A stretch of 64,000 nucleotides of DNA, from assembly GCA_041394885.1 (NCBI GenBank), contig JAWKHI010000007.1, forward strand, positions 62,001 through 126,000, given 5' to 3'. Made by a program: the position numbers and the translations under genes. The notes under the pieces are model-generated. The model was not told the origin of the DNA. It made no database searches and was given only the letters and a program-made list of their open reading frames with translations. This DNA is from DSOI01 sp041394885. GTDB taxonomy: Bacteria > Acidobacteriota > Terriglobia > Bryobacterales > Bryobacteraceae. This document shows positions 54,238 to 62,599 of the stretch, one piece after another (within the stretch, counting starts at the first letter, position 1; every line of letters starts with the position of its first letter).

Positions 54238-54999
54238 ATGAATCATGACGGCAGGCTGGATGGGCGCGTCGCCATCGTCACGGGAGCTTCGCGCGGTCTG
54301 GGGCGCGCCATCGCGATCAGCCTCGCGCGGCGCGGAGCCGCCGTAGGCCTCAACTACTGGGCCAGCCCCGGATTATCGGAAACGTTGCTCGAGGAAATCC
54401 GCTCGGCCGGCGGCCGCGCCATCGCCATCAAGGCCGACGTGCGTGAGCCCGCTCAGGTGCGGGAACTGGTCGCGAAAACCCGCGAAGCGTTCGGCCCCAT
54501 CGATATCCTCGTCCCGAATGCCACCGGCCCGCAGCCATTTCTCACCATCGAGGAGCAGACCTGGCAATCCTACCTCGACCAATTGGAGTTCTTCGTCAAA
54601 TCGCCGCTCCTGTTGGTACGGGAAACGCTCGCCGAAATGAAGCAGCGCCGGTCGGGACGCATCATCCAGATCGGCAGCGAGGTCGTCGAGATCGGCCACC
54701 CCCACTTCGCCAACTACGTCGCCGCCAAGGGCGCGCAATTGGGCCAGATGCGTTCCTGGGCCCGCGAGTTGGCGCCGTGGCAGATCACCGTCAATCTGGT
54801 GGCGCCTGGATGGATCCCCACCGAACGTCACGCCGGAACTGATCAGGGCGACCTGGACTCCTATGCCGCCCGCGTTCCCCTCGAGCGCCAAGGCGTTCCC
54901 GCCGATATCGGCGAAGCCGTCGCGTTCCTTGCTTCGGACTCGGCTAATTTCATTACCGGCCAGAAGCTCGCCGTCAACGGCGGCCATACTCTTCTGTAA
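54238..54999 (+). CDS. Short-chain dehydrogenase/reductase
   Basis: A 253-residue classical SDR starting at ATG 54238. NAD(P)-binding loop TGASRGLGRA, Ser in IQIGSEVVE and catalytic Tyr-Lys in NYVAAKGAQ; the usual NNAG is PNATG, a mild variation. FabG-like overall with FITGQKLAVNGGHTLL at the end. Only 7 bases from the cyclophilin gene. Substrate unknown. Confidence 0.88.
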   Translation: MNHDGRLDGRVAIVTGASRGLGRAIAISLARRGAAVGLNYWASPGLSETLLEEIRSAGGRAIAIKADVREPAQVRELVAKTREAFGPIDILVPNATGPQPFLTIEEQTWQSYLDQLEFFVKSPLLLVRETLAEMKQRRSGRIIQIGSEVVEIGHPHFANYVAAKGAQLGQMRSWARELAPWQITVNLVAPGWIPTERHAGTDQGDLDSYAARVPLERQGVPADIGEAVAFLASDSANFITGQKLAVNGGHTLL

Positions 55000-55005
55000 C
55001 CGGCG

Positions 55006-55473
55006 TTAGCTGTCTTCCCCCGCCGAGCTGTAGTCGGGCGGCGGCACCCACCCCATCACGCCGAATCCGCCGACGTAATAGATATCCAGAATATCCAGCC
55101 GGAAAAACGAAAAATCGCCGAAGTCCACCCATTGCTGCGCGTCCGGATGGCGCGCCAAATACCGCTCCCGCACGGACGCGTCGTCCACTTCCCGCACCTC
55201 ACCCACCAGCGTCACCCGCGCCGCCACCAGCGCCTGTTCCGCTGGCGCCGGCTCGGCCACCATCAGACTCGCCTTCGGATCCTCCAGCAGATTCTTGGTG
55301 TGCATCGCCAGCGTGCTCACCAGGAATATCGGGCGGCCCCGCGCGTCCAGTGCATAGGGCATTACGGATCCGAACGGGTAACCCGGATGCCGGCGAGACA
55401 GCGTGCATAGCGTCCCGATGAGTTCTTTTCCGGCAAGCGCGCGCGCCAATTGTGGAAGTGATTCGTCAGCCAT
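55006..55473 (-). CDS. Pyridoxamine 5'-phosphate oxidase-like FMN-binding split-barrel protein (HugZ type)
   Basis: A 155-residue split barrel of the HugZ/general stress type. Seen are GTLCTLSRRHPGYPFGSVMPYALDARGRP, IFLVSTLAMHTKNLLEDPKASLM and a dimer strand ARVTLVGEVREVDD, then YLARHPDAQQWVDFGDFSFFRLDILDIYYVGGFG. FMN or heme binding is expected. It converges with the SDR gene. Confidence 0.85.
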   Translation of the reverse strand: MADESLPQLARALAGKELIGTLCTLSRRHPGYPFGSVMPYALDARGRPIFLVSTLAMHTKNLLEDPKASLMVAEPAPAEQALVAARVTLVGEVREVDDASVRERYLARHPDAQQWVDFGDFSFFRLDILDIYYVGGFGVMGWVPPPDYSSAGEDS

Positions 55474-55502
55474 GAGTTATTTATCCTATCATTTGTTGTT
55501 CT

Positions 55503-56468
55503 TTACTCGAGAAACTCGTCCAGCACCGCGTCAATCGTCGACGGCGCATTTCCTTCCAATCGGTTGTTCACGAACAGGAATGCCCGCCGCCCCTCCCGCG
55601 CCGCCTTTCTCGCGATCTCCGCCAAGCTTCGCCGCACCGCCGGATTCGGATCCTTCGCCTCGGTGTAGGGCTGAAACCGGCGCACTGCGTCTTCGTAGTT
55701 CCTCCCGAACCGCAGCAGCGCCCGCGTCACTACGATGTCGCTGCTAAAGGCTCCTGGCAGCTCCATCTGCGTGCCCAGTTCCGGCATGCGCGTCCACGCA
55801 TTCAACACGTGCGACACGTTGTGCCGGCGCAGGCAGGCCAGATACTCTGGCGTCAGAAACTCCGGATTTCGAATCTCCACCGCATAGCGCCAATCGGCCG
55901 GAAGCGCACCCAGGAATTGGTCGAGCGCCTCGACGAATGCTTCGTAGCCCGGAAACACGCTCTTGGACATAGCGCCGAACTCGAAAATCAGCACCGCCAC
56001 GCGTTCGCGGTACGGCGCGAGCGAATCCAGAAACAGCCGCTCGAACATCGCCGCATCCAGGAAGGCCTCATTCCCGGATCCCCCCTTGTCCCCATAACGC
56101 GCATGCGACGGCCACACCGCCGCCGTGATCTCCTCCGGCGCCTTGAACGCAAAACGAAGGTTTCCCGGGCAGGACCCGAACAGCTTCTGCCAATACTGGG
56201 GCGACGGAAATTGATAGAAAGAAAAATCGCCGCACACTACGGGAAAAACTTCCGAGTACTCGGCCAGGCAATTCTCCTCGAAACGCCGATGGCTGATCTT
56301 CCCCCGCGTCGTATATCGCTCCGGCGTGTAGATCTGTCCCATCCACCCTTCGTATTTCCACGAACTCCCGCCGAAGTAAATCCCGCGCGACGCCGCCCGC
56401 CGCAGCTTCTCCGCCAGCTTGGTCCGGAACTCGGGAGGCTCCGGTTCGAACAGCCACAGGTTCTCCAT
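55503..56468 (-). CDS. DUF72 domain-containing protein
   Basis: A 321-residue TIM-barrel-like DUF72 protein, function unknown. Recognised by YFGGSSWKYEGWMGQIYTPERY, AEYSEVFPVVCGDFSFYQFP, LRFAFKAPEEIT, VAVLIFEFGAMSKSVF, YAVEIRNPEFLTPEYL and FLFVNNRLEGNAPSTI. Follows the gamma-glutamyltransferase gene on the same strand with a short gap (24 bases). Confidence 0.9.
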   Translation of the reverse strand: MENLWLFEPEPPEFRTKLAEKLRRAASRGIYFGGSSWKYEGWMGQIYTPERYTTRGKISHRRFEENCLAEYSEVFPVVCGDFSFYQFPSPQYWQKLFGSCPGNLRFAFKAPEEITAAVWPSHARYGDKGGSGNEAFLDAAMFERLFLDSLAPYRERVAVLIFEFGAMSKSVFPGYEAFVEALDQFLGALPADWRYAVEIRNPEFLTPEYLACLRRHNVSHVLNAWTRMPELGTQMELPGAFSSDIVVTRALLRFGRNYEDAVRRFQPYTEAKDPNPAVRRSLAEIARKAAREGRRAFLFVNNRLEGNAPSTIDAVLDEFLE

Positions 56469-56492
56469 GCCCGCTCCTGTGCGCTACCCCTC

Positions 56493-58319
56493 CTACCAGG
56501 CCGCCGCTGCCGCCCGGAACCCGAACGGATCCGCCGCCGATTCGATCACCCCGGTTGGCCGCGACAAAATCAACACCGGCGACGATCCGCTCGCCCACTT
56601 GGTTCGCGTCGAAACCCGGTGCCCGCGCGCCGCCAGATCCTTTCCCACCGTCGCCGGTATCCGCGTGTCCAACAATAGCTCGCCCCGCCCCATCGCATGG
56701 TTGTCGAAGCTCGAAACCAGATGCCGCGTCTGGAACCGTGGCGCTTCCACCGCCTCCTCCACGCCCATCCCGAACTCCACGATGTTCAGAATCAACTGCA
56801 GCAGCGCCTGATCCTGGTTGTCGCCGCCCGGCGTCGACAGAGCCATCGCCGGACGATTCTGGAGCGTCACCAGCGTAGGACTCAGAGTGATCCGCGGACG
56901 CTTCCCACCCTCTAACTCATTCGGATGTCCAGGCACCAACAGAAAACTCTGCGCCCGCTGCGTCAACGGAATCCCCGTATCGCCCGCGATCACCGACGGG
57001 AGCCACGCCCCGCTCGGTGTCGCCGAAAACATCACGCCGTCCCTGTCGATCGCATCCACGCACGTGGTGTCGCGCGCCATCAGCGCATCGTCGATTCGCA
57101 GGAAGACCATTTCCCCCTCTGCCGGATGCGCCACGTTCACCCCCTCGATCTTGCCGGGGCGAAAATCCATTGACCCGCGCGACCCTACCTCGCCGCGCCG
57201 TTCCGCCGCATACTCTTTCGACAACAACCGTGCCGCCGGAATCTTGGAAAACTTCGGATCGCCGTAGTAGGTGTCCCTATCCGCGTAGGCCAGCTTCAGC
57301 GCCTCCACCACCCGGTGCAGATACTCGGCCGAATTGTGGCGCAGAGGCCGCAAATCCCAGCCCTCCAGAATGTTCAACGCTTCGAGTAGCGTCGGACCCT
57401 GGCTCCAGAATCCCGGCTTATACACCTGATAGCCGCGGTAGTTGGTGGTGGCGGCTTCCTCCGGCTCCAGCCGGAACGCCGCCATGTCTTCGTAACGGAG
57501 CAGCCCGTTGTGCTCCTTCACGAATTGATCGATCTTCCGCGCGATCTCGCCACGGTAGAAATAATCGCGCACCGCGTCAATGGCCGCCGCCCGCGACGCC
57601 CCACCCTTCAGCGCTCGCGACTCGGCATCCACCATCTTCCGCAACGTACGCGCCAGGTCCGGTTGCCGGAACACTTCGCCCGGGTAAGCCATCCGGCCGT
57701 TGGGCACGAACACCCGCAGCGACGTCGGCCAGAGATCGAAAAACCGGCGGGACCGCGCGATCGACCCCGCCCGCATCTCGTCGATCGGCATCCCGTCCGC
57801 CAATTCGATCGCCGGCTCCACCACCTCCGCGAACGACTTCGTGCCGAAATGCTTCAGCGCCACCAGCGCCCCGTCCACCATCCCCGGCACCAGCGCCGGC
57901 ATCAGTCCCGCCACCGGAACCATTCCCTTCAACCCGTCCGGCTCGATCGAATCCGCGAATACCTCGCCCGGCTGCATGCGCCGGCTCCGGAAAAATTCCG
58001 CCGTCGCCAGTTTTGGCATCGTGCCGATGCCCGCGATCGAAAAGACTTTGCCTTCTTTGGTGCGAATCAGTATCGGCGCCTCACCGCCGAATCCGAAATG
58101 CGAATACTCAGCCACCGATCCGGCCAGCATCATCGCAACGCCGGCGTCCACCGCGCTGCCGCCCTCGTGAAACAACCGCAGCCCCACTTCGGTTCCGTGA
58201 TCGGTGCCTGCCGCCACTCCGCCCCTGATTCCACGCGATGGGCGCCGCGCCAGAGGCTCGCGTTCCTGGGCGCATAGCCCGCTCACGGCAACGAGTAAAA
58301 GGATTGCAGTAAAACGCAT
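56493..58319 (-). CDS. Secreted gamma-glutamyltransferase-like Ntn hydrolase
   Basis: A 608-residue exported protein (signal ~1-17, ...SGLCAQ) of the GGT family, which matures by autocleavage. Family signatures are GVAAGTDHGTEVGLRLFHEGGSAVDAGVA-type N-terminus, YRGYQVYKPGFWSQGPTLLEALNILEG, and the small-subunit start ARDTTCVDAIDRDG, in which the usual GTTHLSVVD is DTTCVDAID; a Thr nucleophile remains. The C-terminal GSSPVLILSRPTGVIESAADP is normal. The ATG 58319 is chosen because the upstream frame lacks signal-peptide character. Probably degrades gamma-glutamyl compounds in the periplasm. Confidence 0.87.
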   Translation of the reverse strand: MRFTAILLLVAVSGLCAQEREPLARRPSRGIRGGVAAGTDHGTEVGLRLFHEGGSAVDAGVAMMLAGSVAEYSHFGFGGEAPILIRTKEGKVFSIAGIGTMPKLATAEFFRSRRMQPGEVFADSIEPDGLKGMVPVAGLMPALVPGMVDGALVALKHFGTKSFAEVVEPAIELADGMPIDEMRAGSIARSRRFFDLWPTSLRVFVPNGRMAYPGEVFRQPDLARTLRKMVDAESRALKGGASRAAAIDAVRDYFYRGEIARKIDQFVKEHNGLLRYEDMAAFRLEPEEAATTNYRGYQVYKPGFWSQGPTLLEALNILEGWDLRPLRHNSAEYLHRVVEALKLAYADRDTYYGDPKFSKIPAARLLSKEYAAERRGEVGSRGSMDFRPGKIEGVNVAHPAEGEMVFLRIDDALMARDTTCVDAIDRDGVMFSATPSGAWLPSVIAGDTGIPLTQRAQSFLLVPGHPNELEGGKRPRITLSPTLVTLQNRPAMALSTPGGDNQDQALLQLILNIVEFGMGVEEAVEAPRFQTRHLVSSFDNHAMGRGELLLDTRIPATVGKDLAARGHRVSTRTKWASGSSPVLILSRPTGVIESAADPFGFRAAAAAW

Positions 58320-58349
58320 GAGCGACTCTAGCCCAAGTATAATTGAACC

Positions 58350-58517
58350 TTGCACTGCGAAACCCCATCCTCCCAACAGCTTCTGGTACGCGAAGATGAC
58401 GCCAGTCTCGAGCCCATGCTCCATTGTCCCGTCTGCAGCCTCCGTCTCCAGGAGCTCAAATGCAAACTCTTTTGCAGCCAGTGCGGCTATTACCTGAGCT
58501 GCGCTGATTACTACTGA
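58350..58517 (+). CDS. Zinc-ribbon microprotein
   Basis: A 55-residue protein opening at TTG 58350, too short for most ORF listings. Its second half is CPVCSLRLQELKCKLFCSQC followed by GYYLSCADYY, giving two C-x2-C knuckles plus two more cysteines, a compact zinc ribbon. The stop at 58515-58517 is one base before the ATG of the DinB gene, so the two are coupled. An internal ATG at 58416 just before the first knuckle is an alternative start. No function known; the strong aromatic end is unusual. Confidence 0.65.
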   Translation: MHCETPSSQQLLVREDDASLEPMLHCPVCSLRLQELKCKLFCSQCGYYLSCADYY

Positions 58518-58518
58518 G

Positions 58519-58995
58519 ATGTCCGCCCTTCCCGATCTTCTCGAGCGGTTCCGCCGCGGCGCGGAATTGCTATCGGTGGCCACCACGGGCGCGAGTAACC
58601 CCGAGCTCGATCATGTTCCGGCGCCCGGCAGGTGGTCCGCCCGGCAGATCGCCGCGCACTTGGCGGACTCGGAATGCGTCGGCGCCATGCGTATCCGCCA
58701 GGTGATCGCCGAGGACAACCCCACCATCGTGGCCTGGGACGAAAAGGCCTGGGCCGAGCGGCTCAACCATCGCACCCGCAAGATTTCCCAAATCGTGGAA
58801 TCGTTCCGCCGCGTCCGCGCCGACAACTACGAGCTCTTGAAGGACCTTCCGGAACAGACCTTCGCCCGCACCGGCGTCCACACCGCACGCGGCCCGCTAT
58901 CCCTGCTGGACCTTCTCCGCATCTACGCCGAACATGCCGAAGGGCACGTCCGCCAGATCATGGATGCCCGTCAGGCATACAAGCAGTCGCGATAG
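58519..58995 (+). CDS. DinB-family protein
   Basis: A 158-residue four-helix DinB-type protein, a metal-binding fold used in thiol- and detoxification-related enzymes. Histidines expected for the metal site are in WSARQIAAHLADSE (first helix) and LLRIYAEHAEGHVRQI (third or fourth helix). Function unknown. Coupled to the zinc-ribbon microprotein upstream. Confidence 0.88.
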   Translation: MSALPDLLERFRRGAELLSVATTGASNPELDHVPAPGRWSARQIAAHLADSECVGAMRIRQVIAEDNPTIVAWDEKAWAERLNHRTRKISQIVESFRRVRADNYELLKDLPEQTFARTGVHTARGPLSLLDLLRIYAEHAEGHVRQIMDARQAYKQSR

Positions 58996-59012
58996 ACCCC
59001 GCCCGGGCCGTG

Positions 59013-59612
59013 TCAGTGCCCCACGCACCGGATCAGCGATAGAAACTCGTTGCGAGTCTCCCTCTGTCTCCGGAACACACCCAGCATGCTCGAGGTCACC
59101 GTCGATGACTCCTGCTTTTCCACCCCCCGCATCATCATGCAGAAGTGGCGCGCCTCGCAAACCACACCCACGCCGCGCGGGTTGGTGATACTCCGTATCG
59201 CCTCGGCCACCTGCGCCGTCAGCCGCTCCTGCACCTGCAGACGGCGAGCGAACACATCCACGATACGCGGGATCTTGCTCAGCCCCACCACGCGCCCCTT
59301 GGGAATGTAGGCCACGTGGATCTTGCCGAAAAACGGCAGCATGTGGTGCTCGCAAAGGCTGTAGAATTCGATGTCCTTCACGATCACCATTTCATCGTAG
59401 GCGACGTCGAACAAAGCGCCGTTGACGATCTGTTTGATGTCGGCCTGATAGCCCGAAGTCAGGTAGAGTAGTGCTTTCTCCGCCCGTTCGGGCGTACGGA
59501 CCAGTCCCTCGCGATTCGGATCTTCACCCAATTGGCGAACGATCCCGTCCACATGGGCGGCAATGGAATCCGGATTGCGCTCACTGACTGCTACGGCGGC
59601 AGGTTTCTTCAT
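59013..59612 (-). CDS. folE: GTP cyclohydrolase I
   Basis: A 199-residue FolE, converting GTP to 7,8-dihydroneopterin triphosphate. Zinc ligands are in YSLCEHHMLPFFGKIHVAYIP and in CEARHFCMMMRGV; GLSKIPRIVDVFARRLQVQERLT is the standard substrate region. It lies 8 bases after the second PTPS-like gene. Its product is the substrate of the PTPS fold enzymes encoded upstream, so the three genes form a pterin unit. Confidence 0.96.
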   Translation of the reverse strand: MKKPAAVAVSERNPDSIAAHVDGIVRQLGEDPNREGLVRTPERAEKALLYLTSGYQADIKQIVNGALFDVAYDEMVIVKDIEFYSLCEHHMLPFFGKIHVAYIPKGRVVGLSKIPRIVDVFARRLQVQERLTAQVAEAIRSITNPRGVGVVCEARHFCMMMRGVEKQESSTVTSSMLGVFRRQRETRNEFLSLIRCVGH

Positions 59613-59620
59613 ATGCGATT

Positions 59621-60043
59621 TCAGTTGGCTCTAAGCCCAGGAGTCTCAAAAATATTCCGTTTCGTTTCCAAAATTCTTACGCCCACCAGTTCGGGGAACG
59701 GCGCCGGGAGCCAGCTTTCGCTCAACATACGCTCGGCCAGCATCGCCAGGTTTTCCGTGGTCGGAACCTTTTCGGAGAACGCGGACAGATCATTCAGATT
59801 GCGCATCCGCAGATGCGGCATCACCGCGGTCTCCACCAGTTCGTCCAGCTTCCGCGGATCCATCACCATCCCCGTCTCGCTGTCAATGGGCCCGCCGACG
59901 CACACCTGCAAAACATAATCGTGCCCGTGCCCGTACGGGTTGTTGCATTTGCCGTACGTGGCCCGGTTGGCCTCCTCGCTCAACATCGGCGCATGCAACC
60001 GGTGCGACGCGGAAAATCGATACTGCCGGGTCACTCGAGTCAT
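59621..60043 (-). CDS. 6-Pyruvoyl-tetrahydropterin synthase-like protein, copy B (Cys kept, Asp-His lost)
   Basis: A 140-residue PTPS/QueD-fold protein. The zinc histidines are all present: FSASHRLHAP and YGHGHDY. The catalytic Cys is present in YGKCNNP, exactly the mammalian PTPS motif. However the Asp-His dyad of LDHKNLD is replaced: the aligned stretch is LRMRNLN, so Asp becomes Arg and His becomes Met. The pterin-binding Thr-Glu region (PTTENL) and late Glu (ILETKRN) are retained. It overlaps copy A by four bases (ATGA) and is followed by folE. Alone it should lack the proton relay of the catalytic triad. Confidence 0.85.
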   Translation of the reverse strand: MTRVTRQYRFSASHRLHAPMLSEEANRATYGKCNNPYGHGHDYVLQVCVGGPIDSETGMVMDPRKLDELVETAVMPHLRMRNLNDLSAFSEKVPTTENLAMLAERMLSESWLPAPFPELVGVRILETKRNIFETPGLRAN

Positions 60044-60447
60044 TCCGCGTAGTCGACGAACAGATCCTCGGTCTCGAACAGGCGCACATTTGCCAACCGC
60101 GCTCGCCCGCCGGTAAACGATGGAGCGAGCCTTCGCCAAATATCGCGCGCGATGTTCTCCGGCGTCGGCACCACAGTCTCGAACGGCGGAACCTCGTGAT
60201 TCAAGAACCGGTGATCGAAAGGAGCGATCACTTCGCGCTCGAGGATCGTTTTCACTTCCTTCAAATCGATGATCATTCCCGTCACCGGGTCCGGTTCACC
60301 CTCGAGCGTCACCTCAACCGCATAGTTGTGCCCGTGCCCGCGCGGGTTGGCCGCTTCGCCGAATACCTCACGGTTGCGTTCCTCGCTCCAATCAGGTCGA
60401 TAACAGGCATGGGACGCCGAGAACTCGGCGCGTCGGGTGATGTACAT
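60040..60447 (-). CDS. 6-Pyruvoyl-tetrahydropterin synthase-like protein, copy A (Asp-His kept, Cys lost)
   Basis: A 135-residue PTPS/QueD-fold protein and first gene of the pterin unit. Zinc histidines are in FSASHACYR and RGHGHNY. The Asp-His dyad is intact (IAPFDHRFLNHEVP), but the catalytic Cys position is Ala: FGEAANPRGHGHNY against FGKCNNPNGHGHNY of mammalian PTPS. A Glu precedes the Ala by one position, so a PTPS-III-like Glu role is an alternative. Pterin-binding PTPEN and late Glu (LFETEDLF) are present. Overlaps copy B by ATGA, so the two should be made in equal amounts. Confidence 0.88.
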   Translation of the reverse strand: MYITRRAEFSASHACYRPDWSEERNREVFGEAANPRGHGHNYAVEVTLEGEPDPVTGMIIDLKEVKTILEREVIAPFDHRFLNHEVPPFETVVPTPENIARDIWRRLAPSFTGGRARLANVRLFETEDLFVDYAE

Positions 60448-60553
60448 GAAGACGCCTAAAATTTCGATGCTCGGATCAGCGGAAGCGATTCATCCGATTA
60501 CCGGTGTGAAATCGCGCGCCTCCGCCCTCATACTAGAATTGTAGGATCAAGCT

Positions 60554-61069
60554 ATGACTTCCCGCTCAACCGATCGCATCCTGCAATATCTGCTCGTCGG
60601 CGCCATGACCGTTCTCGGAGTGGTCATCTGGGACGCCACCCGCAATCGCGTCATCGGCGTGGGCGACGCCGCCCCGGAGTTCACCGTCACCACCGAGGGC
60701 GGCAAGTCGCTGTCCCGTTCCGCGTTCGGTGGCAAGATCCTCGTGCTCAACTTCTGGGCCTCCTGGTGCGGGCCTTGCGTTCAGGAAATACCGACACTCG
60801 ACGCTCTCCACCGCGCCGGCAAGGATCGCGGCCTCGTGCTCCTCGGCGTCAGCGTCGACAAAAACGAAAAGAGCTATCGCCGTTTCCTCGATCGCCACAA
60901 GATCGGCTTCCTCACCGCTCACGATCCTGCCCAGCGCGTCAATGATCTCTACGGCACCTACCGCTATCCGGAAACCTACGTGATCGACACCGCCGGGAAT
61001 GTCCTTCTCAAAAAGATCGGCGTAATGGATCAGGAAACCGTGCGCACCATCCTGGGGATGCTCGGATGA
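60554..61069 (+). CDS. Membrane-anchored TlpA/ResA-like thioredoxin
   Basis: A 171-residue thiol-disulfide oxidoreductase. An uncleaved signal anchor (residues ~11-27) leads to a thioredoxin fold with the active site WCGPC (Cys 72 and 75) after LVLNFWAS, and the cis-Pro region YRYPETYVID. It would act in the periplasm, reducing disulfides, for example in cytochrome c maturation. ATGA overlap with glcD suggests co-expression. Confidence 0.9.
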   Translation: MTSRSTDRILQYLLVGAMTVLGVVIWDATRNRVIGVGDAAPEFTVTTEGGKSLSRSAFGGKILVLNFWASWCGPCVQEIPTLDALHRAGKDRGLVLLGVSVDKNEKSYRRFLDRHKIGFLTAHDPAQRVNDLYGTYRYPETYVIDTAGNVLLKKIGVMDQETVRTILGMLG

Positions 61070-62532
61070 CAGGGGTAGGCCCCGCCACAACTCCCGCAGC
61101 CGCCCCGGTCGCAGCCGCCGCCGAAGCCCTTCGATCCGCATTCGGACCTTCCCGCGTCCTGGACCGTCCCGAAGACCTCACCCTCTACGAGTACGACGGC
61201 GGCGTCGACAAAGCCCGCCCCGACGTCGTTGTCTTTCCCCTTTCCACCGCCGACGTCGTCACCATCGTCAACATCGCCCGCCAGTACGGCCTCCCCATCG
61301 TCGGACGCGGCGCCGGCACTGGACTCAGCGGCGGATCCATCCCACGCGCCGGCGGCATCACCATGTCGTTCGCCCGCATGAACCGGATCCTCGAAATCGA
61401 CCTCGCCAACGAACGCATGGTCGTCGAACCAGGCGTCGTCAATCTCGATATGACCCTCGCCGTCCAGGGCGACGGCTTCTTCTACGCGCCCGATCCTTCG
61501 AGCCAGAAGGCCTGCACCATCGGCGGCAACGTCAGCGAGAACGCCGGCGGTCCCCATACCCTCGCCTATGGCGTCACCACCAATCACGTGCTCGGCCTCG
61601 AGATGGTGCTCATGGATGGCTCCGTGGTAACCACCGGCGGCAAAGCCACGGACATGCCCGGCTATGATCTCGCCGGTCTGTTCACCGGCTCGGAAGGCAC
61701 CATGGCCTTCGTCACCAAGGTCACCGTCCGCCTGATGCGCCAGCCAGAAGTCGTCAAGACGATTCTCGTTATTTACGATTCGGCCGCCGACTGCGGCAAG
61801 ACCGTCGCCGCGATCACCGAACGCGCCATCACGCCCGTCGCGGTCGAGATGCTCGACGGTGTCATGATGCGCATGGCCGAAGAGGCCACCCACGCCGGCT
61901 TCCCCATGGATGCCGAGGCCGTGCTGCTCATCGAGCTCGAGGGCCTCATCGAGCAAGTGGAAGAACAGGTGGAAGTGATTCGCCAGGTTTGCACCGATTG
62001 CAGCGCCCGCGAGTTCCGCGTCGCACGCTCCGCCGAAGAGCGCGAACTGCTGTGGAAAGCCCGCAAGAACGCCTTCGGCGCCGTCGGCCGCGTTTCGCCT
62101 TTCTACTACGTCCAGGATGGCGTGGTGCCCCGCACCAAGATCGCACCCGCCCTCGAACACATTCGCGGCGTCGCCGAAAAATACTCGCTCATCATCAGCA
62201 ATATCTTTCACGCCGGCGACGGCAATCTCCATCCCCTGATCCTGTTCGACGCCCGCAAGCCCGGCCAGTTGGAAGCGGCCCAAAAAGCCGGTGACGAGAT
62301 TCTCGAATTTTGCATTCAGGCCGGCGGGTCCATCACCGGCGAACACGGTGTCGGCATGGAGAAGATGGAGTTGATGGGACACCTGTTCCCCGCCGAAACC
62401 CTCGACATGATCGCGCGGATGAAATCGCTGTTCGATCCCGATTGCCGCTTGAATCCCGGCAAGGTCCTGCCCACCGGCCGTGGCTGCATGGAGATCCGCC
62501 AGCGCCCGCTCACCGCGGCCACCGCCGTCTGA
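61066..62532 (+). CDS. glcD: Glycolate oxidase subunit GlcD-like FAD-linked oxidase
   Basis: A 488-residue FAD-dependent oxidase of the PCMH/FAD_binding_4 family oxidising glycolate or lactate. FAD-binding loops are VVGRGAGTGLSGGSIPRAGGI and IGGNVSENAGGPHTLAYG; the substrate-site C-terminal domain has NIFHAGDGNLHP and GEHGVGMEKMELM. Length is normal for GlcD. No glcE or glcF is in the window, so the symbol is by sequence type; D-lactate dehydrogenase is possible. Confidence 0.9.
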   Translation: MTGVGPATTPAAAPVAAAAEALRSAFGPSRVLDRPEDLTLYEYDGGVDKARPDVVVFPLSTADVVTIVNIARQYGLPIVGRGAGTGLSGGSIPRAGGITMSFARMNRILEIDLANERMVVEPGVVNLDMTLAVQGDGFFYAPDPSSQKACTIGGNVSENAGGPHTLAYGVTTNHVLGLEMVLMDGSVVTTGGKATDMPGYDLAGLFTGSEGTMAFVTKVTVRLMRQPEVVKTILVIYDSAADCGKTVAAITERAITPVAVEMLDGVMMRMAEEATHAGFPMDAEAVLLIELEGLIEQVEEQVEVIRQVCTDCSAREFRVARSAEERELLWKARKNAFGAVGRVSPFYYVQDGVVPRTKIAPALEHIRGVAEKYSLIISNIFHAGDGNLHPLILFDARKPGQLEAAQKAGDEILEFCIQAGGSITGEHGVGMEKMELMGHLFPAETLDMIARMKSLFDPDCRLNPGKVLPTGRGCMEIRQRPLTAATAV

Positions 62533-62549
62533 TCTCCAGAACAGACAAC

Positions 62550-62575
62550 GCCCCCCGGCCCGAAGACCGGGAGGC
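62550..62575. terminator. Possible hairpin terminator between glcD and VIT/VWA gene
   Basis: GCCCCCCGG (62550-62558) can pair with CCGGGAGGC (62567-62575) with one mismatch around loop CCCGAAGA. It lacks a clear T-run on the plus strand, so the role is uncertain; it sits where both convergent transcripts end. Confidence 0.35.
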
Positions 62576-62599
62576 ATTGGTTTCACGCTTCGGACCGCT

